DNA of 64,000 nucleotides from Anisodus tanguticus (GCA_034509755.1 CM067546.1:10194970-10258969), one strand, 5' to 3'; shown: positions 22,601-33,491, counted from the stretch's first letter. The notes: a model not told the origin generated them from the sequence alone. Made by a program: numbers and translations.

Positions 22601-23935
22601 GACCCAAAGCAACACAATTACCATTAAGGATAAGGATATTAGTAAAGAAGTGGTACTTACACTTTCCAAGCCAAAATATAGTACCTGACATCCATGAATA
22701 ATGGCACTGGAAGCATGCTAAGATGAGGAATCCTTAAAGAAATTCAAGTCGATAATGTACAAATTTACTGGTTTAATGACGGGTAAAGAAAAGCTCTATA
22801 CCAATTAAGGGGGTGGGGGGTGGAGGTGGGGGAGCCCGAATTAGTGGAAAAATTGAAACTGGCTACGATTTAAATTTGAATACGTCAAGCACTAGTTCCA
22901 TCACGAATGTCAACCCCTAGCGTGAGTAATACTAAAGAGTAACATGAGTATGTCAAAGGTTTTCTTTTGGGAGAAGTTGTATAGGAGATACCTAGCAAAC
23001 GGATGGTCAAATATGACTTATAAAGGACCTCAGAGTTACAAGTGTCAAGCGTTGCGCTCTTAGTATGAAATGAATGTTTTTCTTAGAAGAGCACAAGTTC
23101 AAAGTCAATAGAATTAGTAGGTGCCTAAGATATAAGGCCAATACAAGAGAAACGACGTCGAATGAGAGAGAATTTTTGTTTCCAGACTTAAACTTGAAAG
23201 GGAAATCAAGGTAAATAGAAAGGGAATGATATGGATCAGGAAAGAATGCTTGAACAAATGTGGGGAACAACAAAGGAATAATGAACCTATCTTGGAATAC
23301 ATAGCGTCGTCGATGAAGTGTGTAAATTGGAGACATTATAAGAAACAAGAAGTTCCGACGTAATGAACAGGGAAATAATGTATGATAGGGTCGTGTACCG
23401 TTGAAAAAGAGGGCCATCAAAAAGTATACCGGAAAAAAAAAGTCGACCCAATGAGGTAATAGGTCGTCGGCCGTAATGGGAACCAGGCAATGGTAATTCC
23501 CTTGAAGTAGAAAACAAATAAACTCTTTCTTATATGGAGAATTGGGGGAGCGTCAAGACAAAGAGCCCCATCAAGACTAGCGGAAGAGCTTGACACAGAG
23601 CTTAGTGATTCATCTTGGAGGTCCAAGGTGAGCCGTAGATTCCATTCCGACACTGGAATTCTCCATCTTTGTATTTTACTCTTCTGTCCTTTATTTTAGA
23701 TAGTGATTGTATTTAAAGTTCCAGAATTGTCTTTCAATTAGTAGCTCTGTACTCATGACAACCAGATTTTGGAGGACTTCTCTCAGATTATGTATTAAAT
23801 TAAGAGAGTTGTTAATTTCTTCCCTTTCATTTTCCTTATTTTCCGCATTTAGTTCAGTATTCACTATGTTGAATGGTTGTGGTTTGCCTACGGGTTAGGG
23901 TAGGTACCCTCACGGCACAATGAGATTTTGGGCCG
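19622..23935 (+). mobile_element. second, strongly decayed Ty3/gypsy mosaic
   Basis: LTR-like sequence (19.6-20.9 kb) with U3 words such as TTTTACGGTGGGAAGTG and a leader near 20040-20235 with a GGTAAGTTTCAT donor-like site is followed by a gag remnant at about 20.99-21.8 kb. 21.8-23.6 kb is degenerate, with scattered Lys/Arg-rich frames and no firm RT motif. The segment ends in an LTR tail at about 23.6-23.94 kb (TTGGGCCGTGACA). The parts may come from more than one insertion. Confidence 0.55.
20987..21795 (+). pseudogene. gag remnant with tandem CCHC zinc knuckles and an acidic repeat
   Basis: The first part (20993-21187) encodes repeats of the type M-E/D-E-D-P/L-S (EEDPSMDEDLSMKEDPSEDL). 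In a different frame, 21568-21780 carries two complete CX2CX4HX4C knuckles: CSGCGALDHRAREC (21622-21663) and CYLCGSRSHRVYRC (21739-21780). Between them lies a partial one (HQCGQVHYG), and before them a short CQQCG...C. All are in one frame, with a TGA between the two complete units. Zinc knuckles bind element RNA during packaging. Gag identity rests on the knuckles; no capsid helix block was recognised. Confidence 0.6.
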
Positions 23936-23940
23936 TGACA
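23600..23940 (+). repeat. gypsy LTR 3' end
   Basis: Ends in CCTCACGGCACAATGAGATTTTGGGCCGTGACA (given here only by its final TTTTGGGCCGTGACA), the usual tail of nightshade gypsy LTRs just before a primer site. No primer site follows; another LTR begins at once, so this is a tail-to-head LTR junction. Confidence 0.55.
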
Positions 23941-25838
23941 ATCCAGGACATACGGTCCAATGTACGGACCGTACATATATGTACATGACGTACATTTGGC
24001 CGTATATCTTCATGGTGATAAATTTTTACTTCATATATAAATTGGTTGATACGACCTAGGGCTTCATTTTACATCGCTTTCAGATCCTAAACACCTCTAT
24101 ATGCTCTTTAAAAAATCCCTAATCATCCTAGACTCAAAGACAAAGGAAAATTAAGTAAATTCAACGTGAATAATTTTGTAGCTATCATTGTATCGTCTTC
24201 CTCCTTGTGGTGTTAAATTTGGAGAATTCTTGGAAGTGAAACAAGCCTAAACTTGAAGTGATTCTTGTGGTTTGAGGTGAGTTTTATCTTCATCTTCTTA
24301 TTCTTGAGATTATATAAGTAGTAGAGAGGTTAAAATTAATGGAAATCATGTAGAACAACTCCTAGTCATCCTAAAACCAAGTTATGACATTGTTGGACTG
24401 ATTTATGTGAATTAAGAGTATGATATGAAGTTGTGAGAATGTTGATGAAGTTATGGAGGTAGCGGAGAGTTGTTATGAAGTTTGTAATGTTGGGATTCAT
24501 GTAAATTTGGATGTAAAAGATCGTGTAAACTCTATGAACGTAAGGTGTTAGATCAAATGTTCAAATGAGTTTTCTTATAAGTTTTGAATCCGATGTTGAT
24601 ATCAATCATTTATATAATGTAGATAGTCGCTCGTAGGATGTGTAAGGACATATCGAATTCGTATAAGTTAAGCAATGAGGTATGTAAGGCTACGTTTCCT
24701 TCCTTTCGGCATGTTCTTAGGAAAGACGACATGAATTGAATTGTCATTTGAGTAAATCCTATTCTTGATCATAAGAGCATATTTACCCTTGTTTCAAATT
24801 GTTACATGAATCTTATATGTCCCTTGTCGGGAGTACTTTCCGCATACTATGATATTCCTTGTTACACGAGGTTTTCAAAACACTTGTTGGATTGTAACGA
24901 TCATTCTATGTGATTTCATAACAATAGGTGGGAGTTAACGACCTTACGTCACTCCACCCCGTTCATATTGATATTCTGAGGTCTTTCATGCATCACATAT
25001 ATCTATGTATCTATTTTATACTGAGACGCGCTATAGTCAGCCGGGTATGACACTTATATGTGAAAATCACTACAGTTGGGTATGACATTATCGAGTCCTA
25101 TTATGGTCGGGTACGTTATGATGAGATTTTCCCCACAGAGAGGCTTCATACTATATTATATGGCCCCTTAGAGTTACCCAATTTTACAATTATGCATATG
25201 ATCATGGTTATGTCAATTGTACGCCTCAGTGTCCTTTTTGAGTTTCAGGTTGACTTCTTTACCCCTTTATTGTATTACATTCTTTATTTATATGCTTTAC
25301 CTGTCTTACATAATCAGTACATTATTTCATACTGACATCCCTTGCTAGGGCATTGAGTTTCATGCCCGCAGGTATAGATAGACAGACAGACATACCTCCA
25401 CAGTAGGCTATATGACTTCAGTTGTTGGTTGTCGCACTCCACTTCTCCGGAGTTGTTGTACATAGTCTGTAGTCTATATTACATATGATTATAGCTACTT
25501 TTTAGTATGGTAGGATCATGTTCCGACCTGATGGACATGTTGTAGTACTTTTAGAGACTTGCAGACTAGTGGTCATTGTATATTCATTTTGTATGGAATT
25601 GTCAGCCTTCTTGTCAATTGTTAGGGTACTTGGTATGGTCTTGTTAGCCTTATGATATATGTACATATTGGGTTGGTTGTCACTTGTACAAGTCATTTTA
25701 TTCTGATTTTTCTTATAACCGTCTCTTGAGGCCTTGTTAGCCCAGATGGTTATCTGTTCAGGTTATGATATACATATGGCACGCTCGGTCCGTTCAAGTG
25801 TCGAGTGCCAGCCACACCCCCAAGGTTGGGGTGTGACA
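23936..25838 (+). repeat. long gypsy LTR (3' or solo)
   Basis: Starts near TGACAATCCAGG with U3 words (ATACGGTCC, TACGGACCGTACATA), continues with a leader (GATCCTAAACACC) and a GT-rich middle, and ends GGTTGGGGTGTGACA at 25838. There is no primer-binding site after it, so it is a 3' or solo LTR. On the right it directly abuts the truncated MADS-like duplication (CTTTCTTACAGAG), so it either inserted there or was joined by recombination. Confidence 0.65.
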
Positions 25839-25840
25839 CT

Positions 25841-26275
25841 TTCTTACAGAGAGATTTCTGCATATTAGAGATAATAGCACGATCAACACGTTTATCTTTG
25901 ATAAACTATCTCATCATTTTTTCTTATTTGAGACAAATTTCTTTCCATGACTACAACAAGTGGATATGTAAAGATGCAATTTCTTGGCCAAAGCGTACAA
26001 GAAACTTGAAATAGAATAAGTACATGCTCAAGCCAGACGTGCAAATTTATAGCAACGTTTTCGAGAAAATAACAAAAGTGGTCCCTTATGTTTGATGGTA
26101 GGCTTTAAATAGTCATTTTATTATGCATTGAACATTTTGGTCCTTTAAGTTTGTCAAAAGTTAACACTTTTAATCTCTGTTAAATATTTAATAATTTATA
26201 TTCGTTAGATTTGACAAAAACTGTGGGAAAGAAAGACTTAACCATAAACATCAAGAAATCCCCATCAAGTAAATA
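25841..26275 (-). repeat. truncated duplicate of the MADS-like 5' region with half of the MITE
   Basis: Matches 26808-27232 almost base for base by eye, about 960 bp away and in direct orientation. It includes the first part of the MADS-like gene on the minus strand (ATGGAAAGAAATTTG, then CTCAAATAAGAAAAAATGA), its upstream sequence and the left part of the MITE. The coding part has a frameshift and is cut at the gypsy LTR boundary, so nothing complete is encoded. Confidence 0.8.
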
Positions 26276-26466
26276 ATAAACAACATAAAACCTTTTCTAC
26301 TTCATAAGTCCATTTCTTATGATAATTGAGAAATAACATACTAAATAAACTTTAGTTGGATCTTATTACATTGAAGTTTCTATTTAAAGACTCAACCAGT
26401 TAGATGGAAAAGTCGAAGTACTAATCGCATTCATTTCAAGCACAAATTTTGAATCTTCAGAGCTAA

Positions 26467-26909
26467 TCAGAAATTATAGCGGAATAAAATTTCCTTATTC
26501 AAATGATCTTCAAGTTTTTCGATCTTTTCGTTCAATTTTTTAAATCTTTTCAAATTAGTCAACTTAGAATCTTCTGACATATTCTATGTGAAATTACCCG
26601 CGGTAGCTTTTCCTTTATTCTCCCTTCTTCTACCTTCTTTTTCTTTATTAAATAACTGCTTGACGGAGATGTTGTTGGTTGCTTGGCCTCCAAAAATTGG
26701 TGGACAATCGATTCAACATCAGGGTTACCAAATAAAAATGGTTGAAATTTGATTGAAAAAATAATAATTGCAATCTCAATTACACATAAAATAGAAAGCT
26801 TTTTTGCTTTCTTACTGAGAGATTTCTGCATATTAGAGATAATAGCACGCTCAGCGCATTTATCTTTGATAAACGCTATCTCATCATTTTTTCTTATTTG
26901 AGATAACAT
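26467..26909 (-). pseudogene. type I MADS-box-like gene (AGL62-like), probably a pseudogene
   Basis: From the ATG at 26909 the product reads MLSQIRKNDEIAFIKDKC, then ISNMQKSLSKKAKKLSILC, IEIAIIIFSIKFQPFLFG, NPDVESIVHQFLEAKQ. This follows the type I M-alpha MADS pattern (F-x-K-R-x-x-G-L-x-K-K-A-x-E-L-x-x-L-C, E-I-A-I-I-x-F-S, F-G-x-P-x-V-E-x-I-x-x-x-F-L). Known members are DNA-binding regulators in female gametophyte and endosperm. Key basic residues of the DNA-binding helix are altered (KRR replaced by NMQK). The frame stops at 26559, while a coiled-coil continuation (FKKLNEKIEKLEDHL) lies in another frame up to 26467, so a frameshift is likely. The longer frame starting at 27122 reads through the MITE and is not a real N-terminus. 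Confidence 0.6.
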
Positions 26910-27015
26910 ACAAGAGGATATGTAAAGATGCAATTTCTTGGCCAAAGCGTACAAGAAACTTGAATTAGAATGAGTACATGCTCGAGCCTGACGTGCAAAG
27001 ATATAGCAACGTTTT

Positions 27016-27548
27016 CGAGAAAGTAACCAAAATGGTCTCTTATACTTGATGGTAGGTTTAAAATAGTCATTTAAGTATGCATTGAACATTTTTGACCCTT
27101 TAAGTTTGTCAAAAGTTAACACTTTTAAACTCCGTCAAATATTTAATAATTTATATTCGTTAGATTTGACAGAAACTGTGAAAAGAAAGTCTTCAACCAT
27201 AAACATCAAGAAAGCCCATCAAATCCCAAAATAAACAACACACAAAAACACTATATTAGACACTAAAAAGATATGAAATATAGCATAAATAACACCTCAA
27301 TAAGCTGCAACAGACTTTAGAAATAAATAACAAATAACAATAACTATAAAAATGTACCTCTAAATGTGATTTTCCGATAAGTTTTTCATAGTTTCCCTCT
27401 GATCTAACGGACAAAGTTCGGTAAAAAATTGATAGAGACTAAAGCTATTAACTTTTGGCAAATTAAAGAGCCAAAACTGTTCAATGCATACTTAAGATAC
27501 TATTTTGAACCTACCATCAAACATAAGAGATCATTTTTGTCATTTTCT
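27016..27548. mobile_element. MITE with about 150-165 bp terminal inverted repeats, MULE-like
   Basis: The left arm (27018 on: AGAAAGTAACCAAAATGGTC, and TTGATGGTAGGTT) and the right arm (ending 27548) are inverted copies; the right arm in reverse reads AGAAAATGACAAAAATGATC. Shared words run through ATGCATTGAACA and CAAAAGTTAA to the GTTAGAT area. Flanks CAACGTTTT (27007-27015) and CAACATTTT (27549-27557) look like a 9-11 bp target duplication with one CpG-type change, which fits a Mutator-like MITE. It lies about 100 bp upstream of the MADS-like ATG. Confidence 0.7.
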
Positions 27549-27789
27549 CAACATTTTTCCATCATAAGTCTTTTCAATTCTAGAATATATTAGTTAGCTA
27601 GATTCAAGTTTTACTATTTACAAATACCTCTCTTATAATTGGATAAGATGAATTTACCTCCTCTATTTTATGCACTACGCAGATGCCTAAATTCTTGAAT
27701 TCAATGTAAATATCTATTTTTTTCAAATGAAAAATTATTGGAAGTGTTGACGTCATGCAAAAGTATACAAAATTTCGCAAAATTTTTCC

Positions 27790-27985
27790 CTAATACAGAT
27801 CGCCTTTTTTTTGTTTTTCATACGGTGTTCGATACCCGCATTGGAGTCCGATTATATTCGAATTCACACCACGTAGGGTCCATTCGGGGAAAACCCTTCC
27901 TACCAAGGATTTTTCATACCCAGGGCTCAAATGCGAGACTCTGGTTAATGGACGAGCAGTCTCATCCGCTGCACCACATTTTTTA
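27790..27985 (-). mobile_element. tRNA-derived SINE
   Basis: On the minus strand an A-box-like TGTGGTGCAGCGGATGAG (27961-27978 on the plus strand) and a B-box-like GCATTTGAGCCCTGG (27919-27935) lie about 40 bases apart, as in an RNA polymerase III promoter. The body ends in a short A-rich tail near 27790-27815 (GTATGAAAAACAAAAAAAAG). This fits the plant SINE type with a tRNA-related head. Target duplications were not resolved. Confidence 0.6.
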
Positions 27986-28005
27986 TTGGTAATACAAACC
28001 ACCAT

Positions 28006-28850
28006 ACTTATTCATTACATATTTTGTTAAACTTACCTTTTTTTATGCCTTGTAATTTAATAAAAACAAAGAAAAAAAGAAGAAGCAAAGATAATACTTG
28101 TCAACGAAAATCATTTAAAAAAAGGAGCTGTTGCAAAACATTGGTGAAGAACTGGCTAAACTAACATAACAATCATTATTATGCATCATTGAGTAAAAAG
28201 ATAGCTAAACACGTTCCGTGATTCAATATAAATGACTGTCAAATACGTTGAATCTTTTTAAGCAATGTCATATTTGTTTATTCTGAAAAGAAATTTTGTT
28301 AATTCTAGGATTTATGTATCATTTTTTAATCAATCATCTTCTGGTGACTGGAATTTCGCAATAAAACTTACATATGGGGACGTCAACCTAACTTTAAAAT
28401 CTAGAGTGGAGGTGAGTGTAATTATGCATAACCAGTGTCGATTACCTTATTCTTCATCATTTGAGTAGATTGCCAATTTAAAATAAAGGGAAAAATAAAA
28501 GAAAAAGGAATCAAAACAATTCTAGAGACATACATTTTCAATTAGGATTTACGTTATAAACCATAACTATGGATAAATATTTAGCCGATTGTGTCAAAAT
28601 TTATTGTAGTTATAAGATATAACTTTTTGTCAATGTTACTTATCAATTCTTATTCTAGAGGGTGACCTCTAATTGCATTTTAAGTGATTGATTAATTGTA
28701 CAAATACGTTTTATACAAAAAGTATGTAAAATTTAAAGTCAACTAGTTAAATTTTTCTTGCACTTTATATTCTTTTTCTCGATGCTAACTTAATACGATT
28801 TGAATCAAATTATATTTTTGTTAAACAGCCCATCCATTCAATGGAGTATA
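28006..28850. other. intergenic spacer without recognised content
   Basis: AT-rich, with only short chance frames (for example 67 codons at 28265-28468). No element ends or conserved motif seen. Confidence 0.5.
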
Positions 28851-28852
28851 TA

Positions 28853-29062
28853 TGGTATATTAGGAATGTATATTGTAGTATATTGTAATGAAAAGGATAC
28901 CTTAATTAGTGTTATACACTTACCATAATTATATAGTTAGAATTATGGTAGAATAAGGATTTAGAAGTAGAATAGGAAAAAGATTTTCCTATTATGGAAA
29001 TATGTAACTTGTATATATATCTATTCAATCAATGAAAATAATGAAGGGGATTATTTCTTTCA
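28853..29062 (+). repeat. 5' LTR of the second copia element
   Basis: About 210 bp, AT-rich (TAGTATATTGTAATG ... CTTTCA). The right end is fixed by the primer site at 29063; the left end (TGGTATATTAGG) is an estimate. Confidence 0.6.
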
Positions 29063-29076
29063 TGGTATCAAGAGAC
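29063..29076 (+). other. primer-binding site of the second copia element
   Basis: TGGTATCAAGAGAC, directly after LTR-ending TTTCA. It is a diverged form of the initiator Met tRNA complement TGGTATCAGAGC. Confidence 0.8.
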
Positions 29077-29119
29077 TGGTCTAAAACAAAAGTTTTTTCT
29101 CTCAAACTTTTGCCTCCCT

Positions 29120-30067
29120 TTGGCCGAGACCCCCCCCCCCTCCTCGGGTTTTTCTCTTCCAAAATTTCGTCTTCCGCTCTCAAAAACCTCTCTTAAATTT
29201 CCCCTCCTTCTTTGTTCTTACAATATGTCTAAGAACAATTTTCACCCTGCCCTCACGGTTTCCAATATCAAGCTAAGTATCCCTATTGTTCTTGAGATGA
29301 AAAACGTTCAATATGCAACGTGGGCAGAGTTGTTTAAAATTCACGCTATATCTTATCAAGTTCTTTATCACATCATTCCTCCCGCTAGACCCCTTCCTGC
29401 GGAGGATCCTGAGGTATGGATTACACTTGATGCTACCGTTCTTCGGTGGATATACGCCACTATTTCGTTGGATCTCCTACAGACGATTATGGAGCCGGAT
29501 ACCACGGCTATGGCTGCATGGAATAGATTGCGTGACATATTCCAAGACAACCAACATTCATGTGTCGTCACACTCGAGCAGGAATTCTCTCTCGTTCGAA
29601 TGGACGAATTTCCAAACGTTTCTGCATATTGCAAGAAACTAAAGGAGTTGGCGGATCAACTCCGTAATATTGACGCCCCAGTAACAAATAATCGTCTAGT
29701 TCTACAGTTGGTTGCCGGTCTTTCGGAGGCCTATAATGGTGTTGGAACTCTCCTTCGCCAAAGCAACCCTTTTCCAGACTTTCATCAAGCCCGCTCCATG
29801 CTTACGTTGGAAGAAGCAGGTTTGGCTAAAAAGGCGGCTACCGGAGCAAGCCCAGTTGTCATGGTGGCGTCCTCCCCTAGTTCTTCAGGTTTTGTGAATA
29901 ATTCGGGCCAAAACCATAATAATGGTGGCGGCAAGAATAATCGCAAAAATAATAACAAAAATCGCGGGGGCAAACGCGGCGGTACAAGTGGCGATTCCGG
30001 TGGTCAACAAACAGGCGGTGGGTCCCAGCCAGGGTACAGTGGCCCACCACCGCCATGGGCCCAGTAG
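29120..30067 (+). pseudogene. copia gag
   Basis: The frame is open from 29120 for 315 codons. The real start may be the ATG at 29225 ([20 protein letters not shown]), since the preceding codons are a Pro-rich run over poly-C. The capsid part shows the UBN2/Retrotran_gag_2 pattern: [66 protein letters not shown] and [16 protein letters not shown]. The C-terminus is Asn/Gly-rich ([15 protein letters not shown]) and may replace the zinc knuckle in RNA binding. A TAG ends the frame at 30067. The next 230 bases are Pro/Gln-rich in another frame. Confidence 0.85.
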
Positions 30068-30306
30068 TGGGGCCAATGGCAGTGGAACCCGTACCATCCA
30101 CAACAGCCAGCAGTAGTTTCCAGCGGCCAGTGGGCTGGCCAACAGTCCAGGCCCAGACCCAGCAGTGGCGGCCCACTGGCCAGTGGCCCAACAGCAGCAC
30201 CTCCAGCACCTACGGCCCAACAGCATCACGGAATGGAGTCCTTGGGCCCCGTCCTCCGCAAGCCCATCATGCAGCAGGCCCCACTTAGACTGATATCGAG
30301 GCCGCG

Positions 30307-30660
30307 ATGCACACATTGGGGTTGACCCAACCGGACCCAAATTGGTACATGGACACCGGGGCCACTACTCACATGACTTCCGAATCAGGTACTCTCTCAT
30401 CTTATTCCAATTTAAGCACCCCTAGGGGGATAATTGTTGGTAATGGGAGTTCTATTCCAATTCTAGGGTATGGTCAGAAAATGTTGTCTCCCCCCAATCC
30501 ACCACTCCTCTTGAAAAATACTTTACATGCTCCTAAATTGATTAAAAATTTAGTGTCTGTCCGAAAGTTCACAAATGACAATTCTGTTTCCATTGAATTT
30601 GATCCTTTCGGTTTCTCTCGTGAAGGATTTCAAGACGGGGAGTCATCTCATGAGGTGTGA
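30307..30660 (+). pseudogene. copia protease
   Basis: WYMDTGATTHMTSESG keeps the aspartic protease triad D-T-G and the copia-specific T-H-M-T. GNGSSIPILGYG, then LHAPKLIKNLVSVRKFT, complete the domain. Near 30610 the reading frame shifts: the expected VKDFKTGSHLMRCDC continuation is in the neighbouring frame, and TGA/TAG codons end this one. The enzyme would release Gag and Pol parts in the particle. Confidence 0.85.
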
Positions 30661-30714
30661 TTGTAGGGGGATCTCGTATCCTATCATGCCCGGTTTCGGT
30701 CCATCGAGTCCACC

Positions 30715-31898
30715 TTGCCGTCGCCTTTTGCAGCCATCTCTCCTTCCATGTGGCATGCTCGTCTGGGTCATCCGGGATCTTCTATTTTATCAGCTTTAGA
30801 TAAAAATAGCTTTATTTCTTGTAAGGATACGAGTCGTACTCCAATTTGTCAGTCTTGTTCATTAGGAAAAATTGTTAAGTTGCCATTTGTAGACTCCAAT
30901 TCTCATACTTCTATGCCATTTGACATTATTCATAGTGACTTATGGACGTCTCCTGTTCTAAGTTCAGTGGGTCATCGATATTATGTTCTCTTTTTAGATG
31001 ATTATATTAGATTTTTGTGGACGTTTCCAATTGCAAATAAATCACAAGTATTTTCCATCTTCATCAAATTTAGAGCGTTCATTCGTACTCAATTCGAAAG
31101 AGACATAAAAAATATTCAATGTGATAATGGGAAAGAATATGACAATAGGGAGTTTCGGGATTTCTGTGCTAATAATAGGATCAATTTTAGGTTTTCGTGT
31201 CCTCATACATCTCCACAAAATGGTAAGGCCGAACGCAAAATTCGTTCCATCAATAACATTGTCCGAACTCTCTTAATTCATGCCTCCATACCTCCATATT
31301 TTTGGCATCATGCTCTACAAATGGCCACATATCTTCTTAACATACTTCCTTCCAAAGGTCTGACATATTCCTCCCCCCTCAAAATCCTATTTAAGAAGGA
31401 TCCTTCATATTCTCATCTTCGGATTTTTGGGTGCTTGTGTTATCCGTTATTCCCATCCACCACAATTAACAAACTCCAGGCTCGGTCTACCCCGTGTGTG
31501 TTTTTGGGTTATCCGTCAAATCATCGTGGTTATAAGTGTTTTGATTTAACCTCCAAGAAAATCATAATCAATCTCCATGTCATTTTTAATGAAACTCAAT
31601 TCCCGTTTACGAAAGTTCATACTCCCGAACCTAAGTCGTATAATTTTTTGGATGACCAAATATCCCCGTATATTATTCGGAATTTTTCGGACAACTCCTG
31701 TACCCAAAATCCTCCAGCGGGCCCACAGTACAGTCGCACCCTGCTGTTCCAGCCACTGGAACAGTTCCAGCCTATTGGGCCGATCCCGCCCAATTCTGGA
31801 ACTAGTCCAGAAACCGAGCCCAGTTTTTACCAATTTGGGCCAGTAGGCCCACTGCCTGCTGGCCAGTCCGTCCCGAACCCAGAAAATTCTCAAAATTA
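30715..31898 (+). pseudogene. copia integrase
   Basis: The HHCC domain (WHARLGHPGSSIL ... CQSCSLGKIVKLPF) is followed by the catalytic core with first Asp in HSDLWTSP, second in QCDNGKEYDN, and Glu in NGKAERKIRSIN. VFLGYPSNHRGYKCFDL and the C-terminal block are intact, so the catalytic residues survive. The Pro-rich linker follows (GPIPPNSGTSPETEP), and the frame then enters foreign L1-derived sequence. The listed ATG at 30715 is internal to the polyprotein. Confidence 0.88.
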
Positions 31899-32072
31899 TA
31901 TCACTAGTACTATTATAACCCTAGTTATGCTAATGAGATGGACACACACTGGTGGCTACTAGATAGCAGAGGGGAATTTTTTGTCAAGACTGCATGGGAG
32001 TATTTGAGTTTAAGAGGGCAGGAGAATGAGATCTACAAGAATTTGTGTCAAAGGCCTACCATTTAAGATATA
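31899..32072 (+). mobile_element. L1-type LINE fragment (RT zinc-binding region)
   Basis: Encodes DTHWWLLDSRGEFFVKTAWEY in part, the W-x-x-x-x-x-G-x-F-x-V-K-x-A-W pattern of the zf-RVT domain at the end of plant L1 RTs. It is nearly the same as 46654-46825. It is joined on the left to copia integrase sequence and on the right to an LTR interior. Confidence 0.75.
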
Positions 32073-32563
32073 TTTCAATTCTTTCTATGCATATGTTAGC
32101 TAATTATTGTCGGCCTATGATATCTACCGGTACATAGTATTTGTACTAATACCTCCTTGCTGCATTTTTTATGAGTGCGGAGTTTAGGATGGTGTCTACT
32201 TCTTGTTCTCTTGGTTGATACCCACGGTTTGCTTTGAAGAATCTAGAGCGAGTTCATGGACGGATGCGCAGCCTGGGTGTTCCTTTAGTACTTGTCTCAC
32301 TTGTTCTCGATACAGTATTGTACTTACATTTATGTTCTCCTTTTTATGTGTATAACCTGTATTTCGTATGTTAGTGGCTCTTGTACTACCTTAGACCAGC
32401 TCCTTGGGTAGTGTTTGTATTTCTGTACTTATGATATGATTTAGATTCTCATTACAGTAAATTGTTATTTATGATTGTTTAATTAAGGGTTAGGCGAAGG
32501 GTTCAGCTACCGATTTGGGAAAAACGTAGGTGCTCGCATGACTACGTGATTTGGATCGTAATA
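32073..32563 (+). repeat. 5' LTR, truncated on the left
   Basis: Matches 46083-46579 along its length by eye (CATATGTTAGCT, CTACCGGTAC, CTAGAGCGAGTTCATGGA, GCGCAGCCTGGGTGTTCC are shared with few changes). The left edge is a clean junction with the L1 fragment at 32072/32073. It ends at GATCGTAATA, corresponding to GTCATGACA at 46579. Confidence 0.8.
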
Positions 32564-32565
32564 AG

Positions 32566-32578
32566 TTGGTATCAATGC
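32566..32578 (+). other. primer-binding site, diverged
   Basis: TTGGTATCAATGC, close to the initiator Met tRNA complement TGGTATCAGAGC, three bases after the LTR end. Confidence 0.7.
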
Positions 32579-33491
32579 CCTAGGTTACCCGATCTATAAA
32601 GTATAAGAGTAATGTCGAGTAGAGTCTCATGGAATGGTACGTAGACATCTGTACCCATCCACGAGAGGCTATATGAGCTTTAAGAAACTTCCATTCTTTC
32701 TTTCTTATCGTGCTACTTTGGTAAAATTGGTATCTCGATCTGCCCAATTGGTATCTGTTCGATTCCAATTGGTATCTGACGGTGTCGTCGTTATGGTGTT
32801 GTATGTTTTTGAGTGTGTGTAAGGAACGGTTGACGAGTCCCAAAGAGGGGTAAGTTTTGAAGGCATTAGAAAATCGCCTTAACTGCAACAACTTCCCACT
32901 GTTTTAGGGAGTATCGCTACAACGAGTCCTTCTTGCACCTACGGTCCCACGCTCGCGAAGGGAGGGCTGCCGAGGTGTATTCATATTTTGTCAAGGAACC
33001 ACAACTACGGGACCTTGCCCGCAGGAGCAAGCCCGCCATAGCAAAGGGTCAACTGTTGGAGCGGACCCTGTATATCCTACCTTGTCCGCACCCGTGGTTA
33101 TTTGCTTGCCTTTGTACGTCTGCCGTAGCGGAAGCTAAGTCCGCTGCAGTGGATACGCATTTTCATAACCAGTGAGCTCTGCTCAGAAGTTCAAACTAGT
33201 TCCAGAGCGAAAACATTCATACAAACAACACCCAAAGTCATAAAATTCAAGCATACACAAAATCCAAAGCCCGACGAGGGCACAACTTACCTACTAAATA
33301 AAAAGTTATCCATCCAAAAAAAACCAAAAAAAATCAAAAGAAAGAAAAACAAATTGTATCCAAGTCACCAAAATAAATCGAACCATTTTCTAGAAATACC
33401 AAGCCCTACAAGGGCTAAAACCATGATTAAAAGGGGAATAGGGGAAACCTCTACAGTTGCTTCTTGCTAGTTGCCTCATCACCTCCCTCAT

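Larger units (their letters stand above)
28853..31898 (+). mobile_element. Ty1/copia element with short LTR, truncated before RT
   Basis: LTR, primer site, gag, protease, GAG-pre-integrase and integrase are present in order; RT and RNase H are missing. Homology ends inside the proline-rich linker after integrase at about 31898, where an L1 fragment begins. One frameshift separates gag from protease and at least two more lie between 30600 and 30715. The copy cannot move by itself. Confidence 0.9.

Noticed and set aside
22389..23653. Minus-strand frames of 60-137 codons
   Set aside because: No conserved pattern; they lie in decayed gypsy pol or LTR sequence.
27010..27122. The N-terminal 70 residues of the 187-codon frame as part of the MADS-like gene
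   Set aside because: This part translates the MITE arm; the true start is more likely 26909.
27910..27985. A tRNA gene
   Set aside because: The A and B boxes are there, but no cloverleaf or acceptor stem can be drawn; it fits a SINE head.
29877..30340. Long minus-strand frames of 110 and 151 codons opposite the second copia
   Set aside because: They mirror the GC-rich, Pro/Gln-rich linker between gag and protease on the plus strand and have no domain.
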